A stretch of DNA of 20,432 nt, taken from NCBI GenBank assembly GCA_910585505.1, contig CAJUFF010000036.1, positions 1 to 20,432 on the forward strand, written 5' to 3'. Made by a program: the position numbers and the translations under genes. This DNA is from an uncultured Ruminiclostridium sp. Lineage in GTDB: Bacteria > Bacillota > Clostridia > Oscillospirales > Ruminococcaceae. This document shows, one piece after another, positions 1-5,695 of this stretch (positions are counted from its first letter, which is position 1; every line of letters begins with the position of its first letter). The notes beneath the pieces were generated by a model. The model ran no database searches. It worked only from the letters and a program-made list of their open reading frames with translations, and had not been told where the DNA came from.

Positions 1-167
1 TTTTCATTGGGCGGCTTAACGTTGACAATAACGTTTTCGATCTCAAACAGCAGGATTTCGTCCTCAAGACTGTCAAAATCGACCTTCGTACCCCTTGGCG
101 GGAAATGGGGAACCTCTTGCATGAAAGCCTCGAGCTTTCGGAGACGGGGGTTGGTAATGAATAACAT
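1..167 (-). CDS. Hypothetical protein, N-terminal part (runs off the left edge)
   Basis: The reverse strand opens with ATG at 167, preceded by an AAGGAG ribosome site at good spacing, and stays open to the window edge (55 codons). It begins MLFITNPRLRKLEAF and is followed by an acidic stretch, DFDSLEDEILLFEIENV. I do not recognise a family; nothing in the visible part suggests a membrane segment or signal peptide. It lies outside the integrated element, directly downstream of two leftward hairpins that end in U tracts, so its transcription may be attenuated. The real coding sense is supported by the ribosome site and by the poor quality of the rightward reading of the same bases. Confidence 0.6.
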   Translation of the reverse strand, partial: MLFITNPRLRKLEAFMQEVPHFPPRGTKVDFDSLEDEILLFEIENVIVNVKPPNE

Positions 168-192
168 TTTCTTTCTCCTTTTTCCTTGAAAT

Positions 193-233
193 AAAAAAAG
201 CCCGTAAGCAGTTTTTGTCTGCTCACAGGCTTT
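193..233 (-). terminator. Leftward hairpin with U tract before the edge gene
   Basis: Read leftward, arms CTGCTTACGGGC (200-211) and GCCTGTGAGCAG (219-230) pair with a few mismatches around a 7-base loop and are followed by seven T. It ends only about 25 bases before the start codon at 167, so it is either the terminator of an upstream transcript or an attenuator in the leader of the edge gene. Confidence 0.55.
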
Positions 234-322
234 GTTGATAATGTATAAAAAATGAGGTAAAAATTTTATGTGCTTGAGTTCAAATCACCCAAAAATCTAT
301 TTTGTCAGTGTTCCTTGCAATA

Positions 323-372
323 AAAAAATGCCTGTGATTAACTTCTCGGAGACGAGAAATCATTCACAGGCG
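323..372 (-). terminator. Second leftward hairpin with U tract, similar to the first
   Basis: Outer arms GCCTGTGA (330-337) and TCACAGGC (364-371) enclose an inner TTCTCG/CGAGAA stem. Leftward, the hairpin is followed by seven T and then ATTGCAAGGA. The first hairpin is followed by T7 and ATTTCAAGGA, and both carry GCCTGTGA in the 5' arm, so the two look like diverged copies of one unit. Confidence 0.5.
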
Positions 373-490
373 TATTGGACATTTTGTACAGTTAAAACTG
401 GAAAAATTTGTTAAATATTTTTTTGGGAGAGTTCGAATCCATTTTTCCCCCGAAAAAATCTACGGAAGAGCAATCCTGTTTTTCACAAGA

Positions 491-534
491 TTTATGCCCA
501 CAAATGGCTTCATACAGCCGTTTGTGGGCATAAT
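491..534. terminator. Strong hairpin beside the tRNA 3' end
   Basis: TTATGCCCACAAA (492-504) pairs with TTTGTGGGCATAA (521-533), extended by GGCT/AGCC inside. It lies about 20 bases beyond the CCA end of the tRNA fragment at 555-601, on the side where a tRNA-Pro terminator would be expected. I read it as the original terminator of the tRNA gene, left behind in the chromosome. It is U-rich on both sides. Confidence 0.5.
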
Positions 535-554
535 ATCTTTTTTGTCAGTGAAAG

Positions 555-601
555 ATGGTCGGAGTGACCGGACTTGAACCGACGACCTCTACCACCCCAA
601 A
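555..601 (-). other. Left attachment site: 3' half of tRNA-Pro(GGG)
   Basis: The reverse strand reads as the 3' half of a tRNA: anticodon loop TTGGGGT (anticodon GGG), stem GGTAG, variable AGGTC, T arm GTCGG-TTCAAGT-CCGGT, acceptor strand CACTCCG, discriminator A and CCA. The same 47 bases recur at 11119-11165. The identity starts in the anticodon loop, a usual crossover point for tyrosine integrases. The bases to the right are not a tRNA 5' half, so this copy is a fragment. Confidence 0.85.
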
Positions 602-1095
602 GGCACAACGAACATTTTACGGTGTTTAATAATGTTTAACAAACCCTATTGTAATGCGCGTTTATACGCTTTTGCGTTTCATATCGTTTTACGATTTTTT
701 GTGCGCTATCGTGTCAATGGCTCACAAACGGCGCACGAAAAATCATCTAAAATCATCTGTTATATAATATATAAAAACTCAACTTTTTTCAACAATAAGC
801 TATATAAAAGCACCATTTTACAGATTGTTTATAAACAGATACCCGTGTCCAATGTGACAAATTTTTGCAATTTTTAGCACTGGGGAAGGGGGGATAGTCA
901 GCACAAAATCTAAGGCGCTTATTAGATGCTTGCCGCTTCGATAGTAAAATTATACTGCTTTTCGGTTAAAGCGGCATACAGCGAACGCCAGACCCCTATT
1001 TCTGCATTTATTTTTATAGCATAGAAATAAATGCAGCCCCCGATCTGAATAAAATCGGAAGCTTTGCTATGTCCATATGATTTGAAGCGGCAATC
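602..1095. other. Non-coding left end of the island
   Basis: I see no convincing gene here. Near the attachment site, TTTGTGCGCTAT (698-709) and GGCGCACGAAA (730-740) resemble the GCGCACAAAT repeats at the right end (11028-11050) and may be integrase arm sites. AATCATCT is repeated at 741-758. AT-rich sequence follows at 760-830. Two copies of the island's 10-mer lie at 930-939 and 1084-1093, with a partial copy near 969. Confidence 0.5.
1002..1036. terminator. Hairpin downstream of hicB
   Basis: CTGCATTTATTT (1002-1013) and AAATAAATGCAG (1025-1036) form a perfect 12-bp stem with an 11-base loop. It is about 60 bases beyond the hicB stop in the leftward direction. There is no long U tract, so termination or 3'-end protection are both possible. 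Confidence 0.4.
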
Positions 1096-1497
1096 TTACC
1101 CGTTAAGCCCCAACTGCTCCTTGAGCGCATTTTGAAGCACAGCCGAAAAATTAACACCCTTTCTTTCTGCCATAACATTCAGCCAATGCGGAACGGTAAG
1201 CGTTTTCTTGTCTGCTTTATTATCATAAAACATACGGTATTCAAGCGTATCACATGAAATAAGCGTTACAAATTCGTTATCCTCACACTTAATTGTTTTA
1301 ATATCGGACGCAGCTGGGATCTTTCCCTCACGTTCTTCTATATCATAAAGCATTAAGCAAAGGGCGTCCATTGCCATTTCAATACCTTCTGCCATGTCCT
1401 TACCTTGCGTGTAACACCCCTCCACATCGGGAAACGCAATAGAAAAGCCACCATTTTTTTCAGGTGTAAATATTGCCGGATAAACATATTTAGCCAT
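1096..1497 (-). CDS. hicB: HicB-type antitoxin
   Basis: This 133-aa protein has the HicB fold at its N terminus: MAKYVYPAIFTPEKNGGFSI is followed by the family signature FPDVEGCYTQGKDMAEGIEMA (residues about 23-43). The C-terminal part (VPHWLNVMAERKGVNFSAVLQNALKEQL) looks like the DNA-binding helices that HicB proteins use to repress their own promoter. Start chosen at 1497 because GGAGG lies 7 bases upstream; a longer ATG start at 1527 lacks such a site. It follows hicA after a 37-bp gap in the usual toxin-first order. Known role of the family: HicB binds and masks the HicA mRNA-cleaving toxin. Here it probably helps keep the island in the population. High confidence in the family. Confidence 0.9.
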   Translation of the reverse strand: MAKYVYPAIFTPEKNGGFSIAFPDVEGCYTQGKDMAEGIEMAMDALCLMLYDIEEREGKIPAASDIKTIKCEDNEFVTLISCDTLEYRMFYDNKADKKTLTVPHWLNVMAERKGVNFSAVLQNALKEQLGLNG

Positions 1498-1533
1498 TAT
1501 AATAACCTCCAGATTATTTGGTGACACTGGGTT

Positions 1534-1719
1534 TTATTTAATCCCTGCGTCTTTCTTGATGTTCTTAAGTGTTCCGGTTGCGACTTCCTCCGAACTGTGC
1601 CGTCCTACCTGAAATCTCTTTCCTGTTATGGGACTATACCAAACTTCGTGTCTGCTGCCTTCACGGTCTAAGTAACAACCGTTTTTCTTTAACAGTCGTT
1701 TTAGCTCTCCAAATGTCAT
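1534..1719 (-). CDS. hicA: HicA-type mRNA interferase toxin
   Basis: This is a 61-aa basic protein of normal HicA length. It shows the double-stranded-RNA-binding-like fold pattern: MTFGELKRLLKKNGCYLDREGSRHEVW, with the catalytic histidine in GSRHEVW (residue 24), then RFQVGRHSSEEVATGTLKNIKKDAGI, which matches the conserved 'H...E...GTLxxIxKxAGI' tail. HicA toxins cleave mRNA when HicB is lost. The start at 1719 has a GAGG-type ribosome site and sits about 20 bases behind a perfect promoter (1739-1767). It is the first gene of a leftward hicA-hicB pair. The pair lies in the island's left arm, where accessory genes are expected. Confidence 0.9.
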   Translation of the reverse strand: MTFGELKRLLKKNGCYLDREGSRHEVWYSPITGKRFQVGRHSSEEVATGTLKNIKKDAGIK

Positions 1720-1738
1720 TTCCTCACCTCACAAATAT

Positions 1739-1767
1739 ATTATAACACGTGTTAGCACGTATGTCAA
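1739..1767 (-). promoter_or_regulatory. hicAB promoter with operator in the spacer
   Basis: Read leftward: TTGACA (1767-1762), 17-bp spacer, TATAAT (1744-1739). The spacer contains the inverted repeat ACGTG-CTAA-CACGT, well placed for repression by HicB. Both hexamers are at consensus. Confidence 0.85.
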
Positions 1768-1775
1768 TAGCTTTT

Positions 1776-1806
1776 CAAAAAAAGAAGCGGCAATTTTTGC
1801 CGCTTG
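1776..1806 (-). terminator. Leftward terminator built from the island 10-mer
   Basis: GAAGCGGCAA (1784-1793) and TTGCCGCTTG (1797-1806) form a stem with a 3-base loop, followed leftward by a run of T. It ends the RHH transcript that comes from 2121. The stem arms are copies of the 10-mer scattered through the island. Confidence 0.75.
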
Positions 1807-1809
1807 ATG

Positions 1810-1932
1810 TCATAATTCGATTTTCTCTCCCGTATCGGCTTCATATCGAGCCTGTACGGCGTTTTTAATATACCCGTTGATACTTTCCCCTTTATCCTTT
1901 GCCGCTTCTTGTAAGGCTTGCTTGGTGCCTTT
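1810..1932 (-). pseudogene. Remnant of a second ribbon-helix-helix protein, in frame behind a TAG
   Basis: Directly after the TAG stop (1933-1935) of the RHH gene, the same frame stays open for 40 codons: KGTKQALQEAAKDKGESING, then YIKNAVQARYEADTG and a short tail to TGA at 1810-1812. This matches the two helices and turn of an Arc-like RHH protein (pattern 'AxxKGxSxNGYI') but lacks the N-terminal beta strand that contacts DNA. No ribosome site or start codon precedes it. I infer that a deletion joined the tails of two RHH genes; reading through the TAG is a less likely alternative. It ends in a good terminator. Confidence 0.6.
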
Positions 1933-2121
1933 CTATTTGTCGATTTCGCCTATACATTCCAGTACATAATTTTTTAATAAAGCATTGCTTGTTGTTCCTC
2001 TATCCTCCGCATACTGCTTGAATTGTTCGGCTTGCTCTTTTCGTATTTTACACGCCACTATTTTCATGTTTTCCTTATCCCATTTGTTATTTGCAGCTCT
2101 CTTTGATCGTGTAACAGCCAT
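1933..2121 (-). CDS. Small ribbon-helix-helix (Arc/CopG-like) regulator
   Basis: This is a 62-aa protein starting MAVTRSKRAANNKWDKENMK, with a basic N-terminal arm. Then IVACKIRKEQAEQFKQYAED and RGTTSNALLKNYVLECIG give the beta strand, helix, turn and helix of an RHH fold. The start at 2121 is chosen from the GGCGGTGAT ribosome site; the frame is open 14 codons further upstream without a better site. The gene is divergent from the one at 2304. The intergenic DNA holds palindromes (best copy 2228-2244) inside promoter positions, so this protein is probably the repressor of both directions. Its TAG stop is followed in frame by a second RHH remnant (1810-1932). Confidence 0.75.
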   Translation of the reverse strand: MAVTRSKRAANNKWDKENMKIVACKIRKEQAEQFKQYAEDRGTTSNALLKNYVLECIGEIDK

Positions 2122-2159
2122 AGTATCACCGCCTTTCACTAATATTATATCACATATAG

Positions 2160-2255
2160 TCACGGTTTAACAGTGTATAAATTAAACAAAATACACGGTT
2201 AAACTTTATGCAATATAGCTATTGACTACACGGTTAAACCGTGTTATGATATAAT
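2160..2255. promoter_or_regulatory. Divergent control region with RHH operator palindromes
   Basis: Rightward promoter: TTGACT (2222-2227), 17-bp spacer, TATGAT (2245-2250), with a further TATAAT overlapping at 2250-2255. The spacer itself is the perfect palindrome ACACGGTT-A-AACCGTGT (2228-2244). An imperfect copy lies at 2160-2177 (CACGGTTTAACAGTGTA) near the leftward promoter, and a half copy at 2192-2203 (ACACGGTTAAAC). The leftward TATAAT lies at about 2144-2149. This layout suits a repressor that controls both genes. Confidence 0.75.
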
Positions 2256-2303
2256 CACGGTAAGGGAAACCAAACCGAATAAAACAATAAGGAGTACCAA
2301 ACA

Positions 2304-2579
2304 ATGAGTACGCACGAATTAACAGCAAAGGTTAGGAAGCTTAAGGAACTCAAAACATTCGCCGATGAGCTGGCAACAGAGATCACCGCCATAGAGGACG
2401 AACTTAAAGCGGAAATGACCGCCCAGAACGTAGAGGAAATGACGGTGGACGTGTTCAAGCTCCGGTACAAGGCAGTCACCAGCAACCGCTTTGACAGTAA
2501 AGCGTTTCAGGCAACACACGCCGAATTGTACGCACAGTACACCAAGCCCACCACCTACCGCCGTTTCTCGGTGGCGTAA
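2304..2579 (+). CDS. Small acidic coiled-coil-like protein of phage/island type
   Basis: This 91-aa protein starts MSTHELTAKVRKLKELKTFA. Residues about 1-45 are heptad-like and rich in Leu, Glu and Lys, then ITAIEDELKAEMTAQNVEEM, and the C-terminal part VDVFKLRYKAVTSNRFDSKA ... YTKPTTYRRFSVA. Small proteins with this plan (coiled coil followed by 'SNRFDxxAFxxxHxELYxxYTK') occur in Firmicutes prophages and islands with no assigned function; that comparison is from memory. AGGAG lies upstream of the ATG at good spacing. The gene is driven by the palindrome-bearing promoter at 2222-2250, so it is probably under control of the divergent RHH protein. Confidence 0.75.
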   Translation: MSTHELTAKVRKLKELKTFADELATEITAIEDELKAEMTAQNVEEMTVDVFKLRYKAVTSNRFDSKAFQATHAELYAQYTKPTTYRRFSVA

Positions 2580-2586
2580 AAGTAAA

Positions 2587-2719
2587 AGCCCTTACAGCAG
2601 CGAACTGTAAAGGCTAATACAAACAACCAAATGTCCGGATTTCGGACATTTGAAAAGGCGGTTGCGTGATACAACCTCCACGAATTAACAAGGATATTGT
2701 ATCATACAGCGGCTTTTTT
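2587..2719 (+). terminator. Hairpin cluster behind the 91-aa gene
   Basis: Three structures follow the stop: AGCCCTTACAG/CTGTAAAGGCT just after it, CAAATGTCCG/CGGACATTTG (2628-2637 and 2643-2652, perfect 10-bp stem), and TGATACAA/TTGTATCA (2667-2674 and 2697-2704) with a T6 run at 2714-2719. The last is the best rightward terminator candidate. Confidence 0.5.
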
Positions 2720-2795
2720 GTCAAGTTCTAATAACTTTAGCACTCTGCACAAAAACAGGGCGCTTTATTTGTGCAAAAATATTCGGAAAAAGGGG

Positions 2796-2837
2796 TTGAT
2801 TTTTGCAGTGGCATATGTTATAATTTATGCAGTGGCA
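2796..2837 (+). promoter_or_regulatory. Promoter with two direct-repeat operators
   Basis: TTGATT (2796-2801), 17-bp spacer, TATAAT (2819-2824). TGCAGTGGCA occurs at 2804-2813 (in the spacer) and again at 2828-2837 (around the start of transcription), 24 bp apart. This suits autoregulation by the RHH protein encoded just downstream. Confidence 0.75.
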
Positions 2838-2853
2838 AAAGTGAGGTGATAAA

Positions 2854-3039
2854 ATGAGTCCACGTACAGGAAGACCACCTAAAATGGGAAAGTCAAAAGA
2901 TGTTAGCTTGCAATTACGAATAGCACAGGAAACAGCCGACAAGCTGCAAGAATGTGCTGACGCATTGTCTTTATCAAGGACGGAGGTAATAGAACAAGGC
3001 ATTGACTTAATCCATAAACAGGTGGTAGAAAAGCAATAG
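2854..3039 (+). CDS. Ribbon-helix-helix DNA-binding protein
   Basis: This 61-aa protein has a basic arm, MSPRTGRPPKMGKSKDV, then SLQLRIAQETADKLQECADA and LSLSRTEVIEQGIDLIHKQV. The beta strand, helix, 'LSLSRTEVI' turn and second helix are typical of CopG/Arc repressors. The ATG follows GTGAGGTGAT at normal spacing. Direct repeats TGCAGTGGCA flank its -10 box, so it most likely represses itself. It is a separate regulator from the RHH gene at 1933-2121, with a different operator sequence. Confidence 0.8.
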   Translation: MSPRTGRPPKMGKSKDVSLQLRIAQETADKLQECADALSLSRTEVIEQGIDLIHKQVVEKQ

Positions 3040-3128
3040 AACGCTGCCCGACTACCAATCAAAACAGCGTTCTATACAAACAGTGAGAGATTGCTCTACC
3101 AAATACATTTTACCATGATAGAGCAATC
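3036..3128. other. Two perfect hairpins between the RHH gene and the next gene
   Basis: ATAGAACGCTG/CAGCGTTCTAT (3036-3046, 3065-3075; 11 bp) overlaps the end of the RHH gene. GATTGCTCTA/TAGAGCAATC (3089-3098, 3119-3128; 10 bp) follows. Neither has a U tract. They may be RNA-processing or intrinsic pause sites, or binding sites. Confidence 0.45.
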
Positions 3129-3160
3129 CTGTCAAGTATTTGAAAGGAATTTTTTAATCT

Positions 3161-3700
3161 ATGCCAATATTAAGTAATGATATGATAATAGCGATAGTGA
3201 TCGCTCGCGCCAAAGCAATACAAAGCAAACACAATATAGCAATTTTACAAGCATTTGAAGAAGAAATACATAACAGCTTCTTTTTCGTTGGTCATAATGT
3301 AAACTGGAAGCAGGGACAGGGGACGATGTGCGAATATTCGGAGTATATTCAGATGTTCCACTCCGCTATAATGGGGGAAGGTGAAATAAATCCTCTTTAT
3401 TGTTGGGGAATAACCAAGTACTACGGCTATAAACCTGTTCCATTAGACGAAGCGGCAATTGAAGAATTACGCTTGAAAATTACCGAAAAGCGAAATTATA
3501 TAAACGAGGTGACAAGAAAAACCGCCAAAATGCGCCGAATGTTGGACAATACCCCTATAGGAGTGGCAACTAAAAATCTTCCCCCGCTTCTGGATTGGCA
3601 GAAGGTGAACCAAGAACCGGATTCGTGCTTTTACATTGATTTGTTTAATTTAGGGTACATAGAGGGCAAAAAAGCAGAACACAAAAGGCGCCAACATTAA
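3161..3700 (+). CDS. Hypothetical island protein, 179 aa
   Basis: I do not recognise this protein. It begins MPILSNDMIIAIVIARAKAI, has an aromatic middle (SFFFVGHNVNWKQG and NPLYCWGITKYYGYKP), a charged helical stretch with LRLKITEKRNYINEVTRKTA (about residues 103-122), and ends FYIDLFNLGYIEGKKAEHKR. The last segment, an aromatic 'F-LGYIEGKKAE-R' tail, resembles small phage and island proteins of unknown function. No signal peptide is seen, and the hydrophobic N-terminal stretch is too short for a clear membrane span. AAAGGA lies about 11-12 bases before the ATG, which is slightly long. It contains one copy of the island 10-mer, read as Glu-Ala-Ala. Confidence 0.6.
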   Translation: MPILSNDMIIAIVIARAKAIQSKHNIAILQAFEEEIHNSFFFVGHNVNWKQGQGTMCEYSEYIQMFHSAIMGEGEINPLYCWGITKYYGYKPVPLDEAAIEELRLKITEKRNYINEVTRKTAKMRRMLDNTPIGVATKNLPPLLDWQKVNQEPDSCFYIDLFNLGYIEGKKAEHKRRQH

Positions 3701-3731
3701 GGACTTAACAAACAAAAACATCGGGATAATT

Positions 3732-3769
3732 GAAGCGGCAAGCCAAGAAAAACCAAGGTTTGCCGCTTC
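3732..3769. terminator. Hairpin made of two inverted island 10-mers
   Basis: GAAGCGGCAA (3732-3741) and TTGCCGCTTC (3760-3769) are a perfect inverted pair with an A-rich loop, 30 bases behind the stop of the 179-aa gene. No long U tract follows, so the terminator role is only likely. Confidence 0.5.
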
Positions 3770-3773
3770 TTGT

Positions 3774-4334
3774 ATACGCAAATAGGGTGTGTCGCGTTTC
3801 ACGACCCCCCTCATAAGATGTGTCGCGTTTCGCGACATATCCCCTGCATGTAGGTTTTTGTAGGTAAGCTTATAATTACATGCCTCTAATTCAAACGCTA
3901 ATGCCCCTAAAATCAATTTTGTGTGTTCAGCAAGGAAAAAAATTAAAACGGGCTTAAAACGTCCCACAGCGTTGTTATACGGTGAACGCAAAATTGCAGG
4001 GTTTTTTGCTTTGACTAAAATCTTTATCACCTCATAAATGAGGGCGTTTTCTAAGTTGTAAGAAAACGAACGAAATCTGATTCCGTTCAAGGTAAATCCA
4101 AAAGTGGATTGTCCTTTTCAAGGCTTGATGAAGATGAAAGGGAGTCGGTCAGAGTGGACACCACTTTCAGTGGATTAAATTTCGTCTCCTCAATTTTGAG
4201 TAGACGGCAAACTGCGAGTGTAGTATACTGCTTTTTGCCGTATACCTTGCATTTAGGACTGCTAAATTTTGAGCAGTCGAGAGACCCCCTCGCGTTTCAC
4301 GATACACCTTTTCTGACTGGGGAAAATTGCTCCG
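3774..4334. other. Structured non-coding region (candidate oriT, accessory origin or RNA)
   Basis: I see no convincing gene between the 179-aa gene and the sigma-factor gene. The left part has TGTCGCG-TTT-CGCGACA (3821-3837), a diverged copy at 3790-3805, and a third partial copy at 4290-4300. The right part is dense in inverted repeats: AGTGG-ACA-CCACT-TTC-AGTGG (4153-4173), CTCAA-TT-TTGAG (4189-4200), CGGCAAA/TTTGCCG (4205-4211, 4234-4240) and GACTGCT/AGCAGTC with an 8-base loop (4257-4263, 4272-4278). Such nested repeats are common at transfer origins and replication start sites. No relaxase gene is present to support a specific type. Confidence 0.5.
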
Positions 4335-5075
4335 TCATTTTGAAATTAAGCGAAGGAGTTTTTCCCTGCGCTCTGTGTCCGTTTCAACCGTTGAACCTAT
4401 ACGCAAACAAGCTGCTGCGCTTCTCGGCGTATATGTTATTGAATTGCTGTATAATTCCCGTATTGCCCTTGACCGTCTTAATTTCTTTAACCCCTCTATT
4501 TTCCGCTGTCTTACCCTTTCTGGAGATATACCACCTAAAGCTTCTCCCGTTTCTTTCAAGGTCATATTATCAAAAAACACTGCTTTAATAACCTGCTTTT
4601 CCTGCTCCGGCAGATTCTCCACTTCCTCCTGAAATACCCGGCAAACATCAGCCCTTTCTACGTCCTCAAAGGGAACGATTGCCGCTTCATCGGGAATAGT
4701 CTCGCTTAATTCCGTTTCGTTATCCTCGGCAATGGGACGGTCAAGACTATCGCATATATTCAACAGATCTGTTTCTTTCCTGCCGGAGACTCCTATAAGT
4801 CTCCTAACTGCATTCTTTAGGTGATATGGCAGATATGTATTGAATTTATAGCCTTTTTCGGGATTATATGCCTTGATAGCTGCTAAAAAGCCCTCATATG
4901 CCGATTGTTTTAAATCCCATTCATCTACTCCATGCCGCTTGAAGCGTTCAATATTGCAGCTATACAGTCTCGAACAGTGCATATAAATAAGCTTGTGTGT
5001 TTTCTCCCAAAGAAGCGGCAAAAGCTCATCATTGCCGCCCTGCTTTATAAACTCGGCTAACTGCTCATTAGTCAT
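4335..5075 (-). CDS. Sigma-70-family RNA polymerase sigma factor of the island
   Basis: This 246-aa protein has a clear region 2: about residues 53-93 include DLKQSAYEGFLAAIKAYNPE, KGYKFNTYLPYHLKNAV and RRLI, the core-binding and -10 recognition helices. It also has a region 4 at about residues 155-200: LPEQEKQVIKAVFFDNMTLK, then ETGEALGGISPERVRQRKIE and GLKKLRR, the -35 helix-turn-helix. A linker rich in Asp and Glu joins them; there is no region 1.1 and little of region 3. About 40 extra C-terminal residues follow region 4. Ribosome site GGAGC; ATG at 5075. It is the last gene of the leftward replication operon, so it may direct RNA polymerase to late or transfer promoters, in the island or elsewhere. 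Targets are unknown. Confidence 0.88.
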   Translation of the reverse strand: MTNEQLAEFIKQGGNDELLPLLWEKTHKLIYMHCSRLYSCNIERFKRHGVDEWDLKQSAYEGFLAAIKAYNPEKGYKFNTYLPYHLKNAVRRLIGVSGRKETDLLNICDSLDRPIAEDNETELSETIPDEAAIVPFEDVERADVCRVFQEEVENLPEQEKQVIKAVFFDNMTLKETGEALGGISPERVRQRKIEGLKKLRRSRAIRELYSNSITYTPRSAAACLRIGSTVETDTERREKLLRLISK

Positions 5076-5119
5076 GGTAAACGCTCCTTCGAGGAAAAAT
5101 GCTCAAGCCAAAATTGGCT

Positions 5120-5386
5120 TCAGCTGGTATATCCTGCATTAGTCGGTAAATCTGATATAGCTATACAAATAGGCTCATCATGATTTTGAGGTGAGATGTC
5201 CACAGCTTTCAATGCGCCGTTCCTGTCCTTGATGTAAAGTAAAATACCTGTAGACGGATCATCAATAGATTCAGTGGCTAATATAACGCTGCCTTGTGTG
5301 GCTTCGTTAAACTGCGCCCAAGTTAAGGAGCGCCAATTGAAACTATCAAAGTCTAAATAATTAAAATTTTCATCTTTTTTCATCAT
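5120..5386 (-). CDS. Hypothetical 88-aa protein between origin and sigma factor
   Basis: I do not recognise this family. The protein starts MMKKDENFNYLDFDSFNWRS and is acidic and aromatic. It contains LTWAQFNEATQGSVILATES and a beta-rich end, GILLYIKDRNGALKAVDISP, before a polar tail. There is no signal peptide or membrane segment. Start at 5386 is chosen from AAAGGAG six bases upstream; a TTG codon two codons earlier is less likely. It is 44 bp upstream of the sigma-factor gene on the same strand, so a shared transcript is likely, and a partner or regulator role for the sigma factor is possible but not shown. Confidence 0.65.
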   Translation of the reverse strand: MMKKDENFNYLDFDSFNWRSLTWAQFNEATQGSVILATESIDDPSTGILLYIKDRNGALKAVDISPQNHDEPICIAISDLPTNAGYTS

Positions 5387-5399
5387 TGCCAACTCCTTT

Positions 5400-5690
5400 G
5401 TGGTACAAGTGGTGCGCGGTGGTGTGCCCTAAAAACGGGCTTCACCACGGTTAAACGGCTTTATAAAGGCTTTTTTATATTGTGGTGCAAATGGTGCGAG
5501 AAATTCCAATATATTATATATACGTATAATATATACATGCGTACGTGTGTTATATAATATAAAAAATTTTTCTTTAACATAAGAAGTAGAAAAAATTTGC
5601 ACCACTTACACCACATAGCAGATAAACCGCATTATAAAAATTTTTTTCGTAGGTGCAAGGCGTGGTGTAAGTGCGGTGCAATGGTGCGAA
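5400..5690. other. Candidate replication origin: GGTG iterons around an AT-rich core
   Basis: About a dozen copies of a TGGTGCAA-like repeat cluster here: at 5401-5425, 5482-5499 (GTGGTGCAAATGGTGCGA), inverted at 5598-5615 (GCACCACTTACACCACAT), and at 5651-5689. They lie on both sides of an AT-rich core (about 5500-5580) with the inverted repeat ATATTATA/TATAATAT. The block lies between the helicase gene and the next gene of the operon. P4 alpha protein and staphylococcal island Rep proteins bind iterons in similarly built origins. GGTG-GCCC/GGGC-CACC (5420-5446) forms an extra hairpin. Confidence 0.7.
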
Positions 5691-5695
5691 AAAAA

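Noticed and set aside
632..877. Rightward 81-codon open frame at the left end of the island
   Set aside because: No ribosome site; it runs through the likely integrase arm sites and AT-rich DNA, and its product is not protein-like.
3650..4090. Leftward 146-codon open frame between the 179-aa gene and the sigma gene
   Set aside because: It needs a TTG start with only a weak ribosome site, crosses the inverted repeats and the 10-mer hairpin, and overlaps the end of the 179-aa gene.
4109..4632. Rightward open frames of 159 and 101 codons
   Set aside because: They are antisense to the sigma-factor gene, whose two domains are clear.
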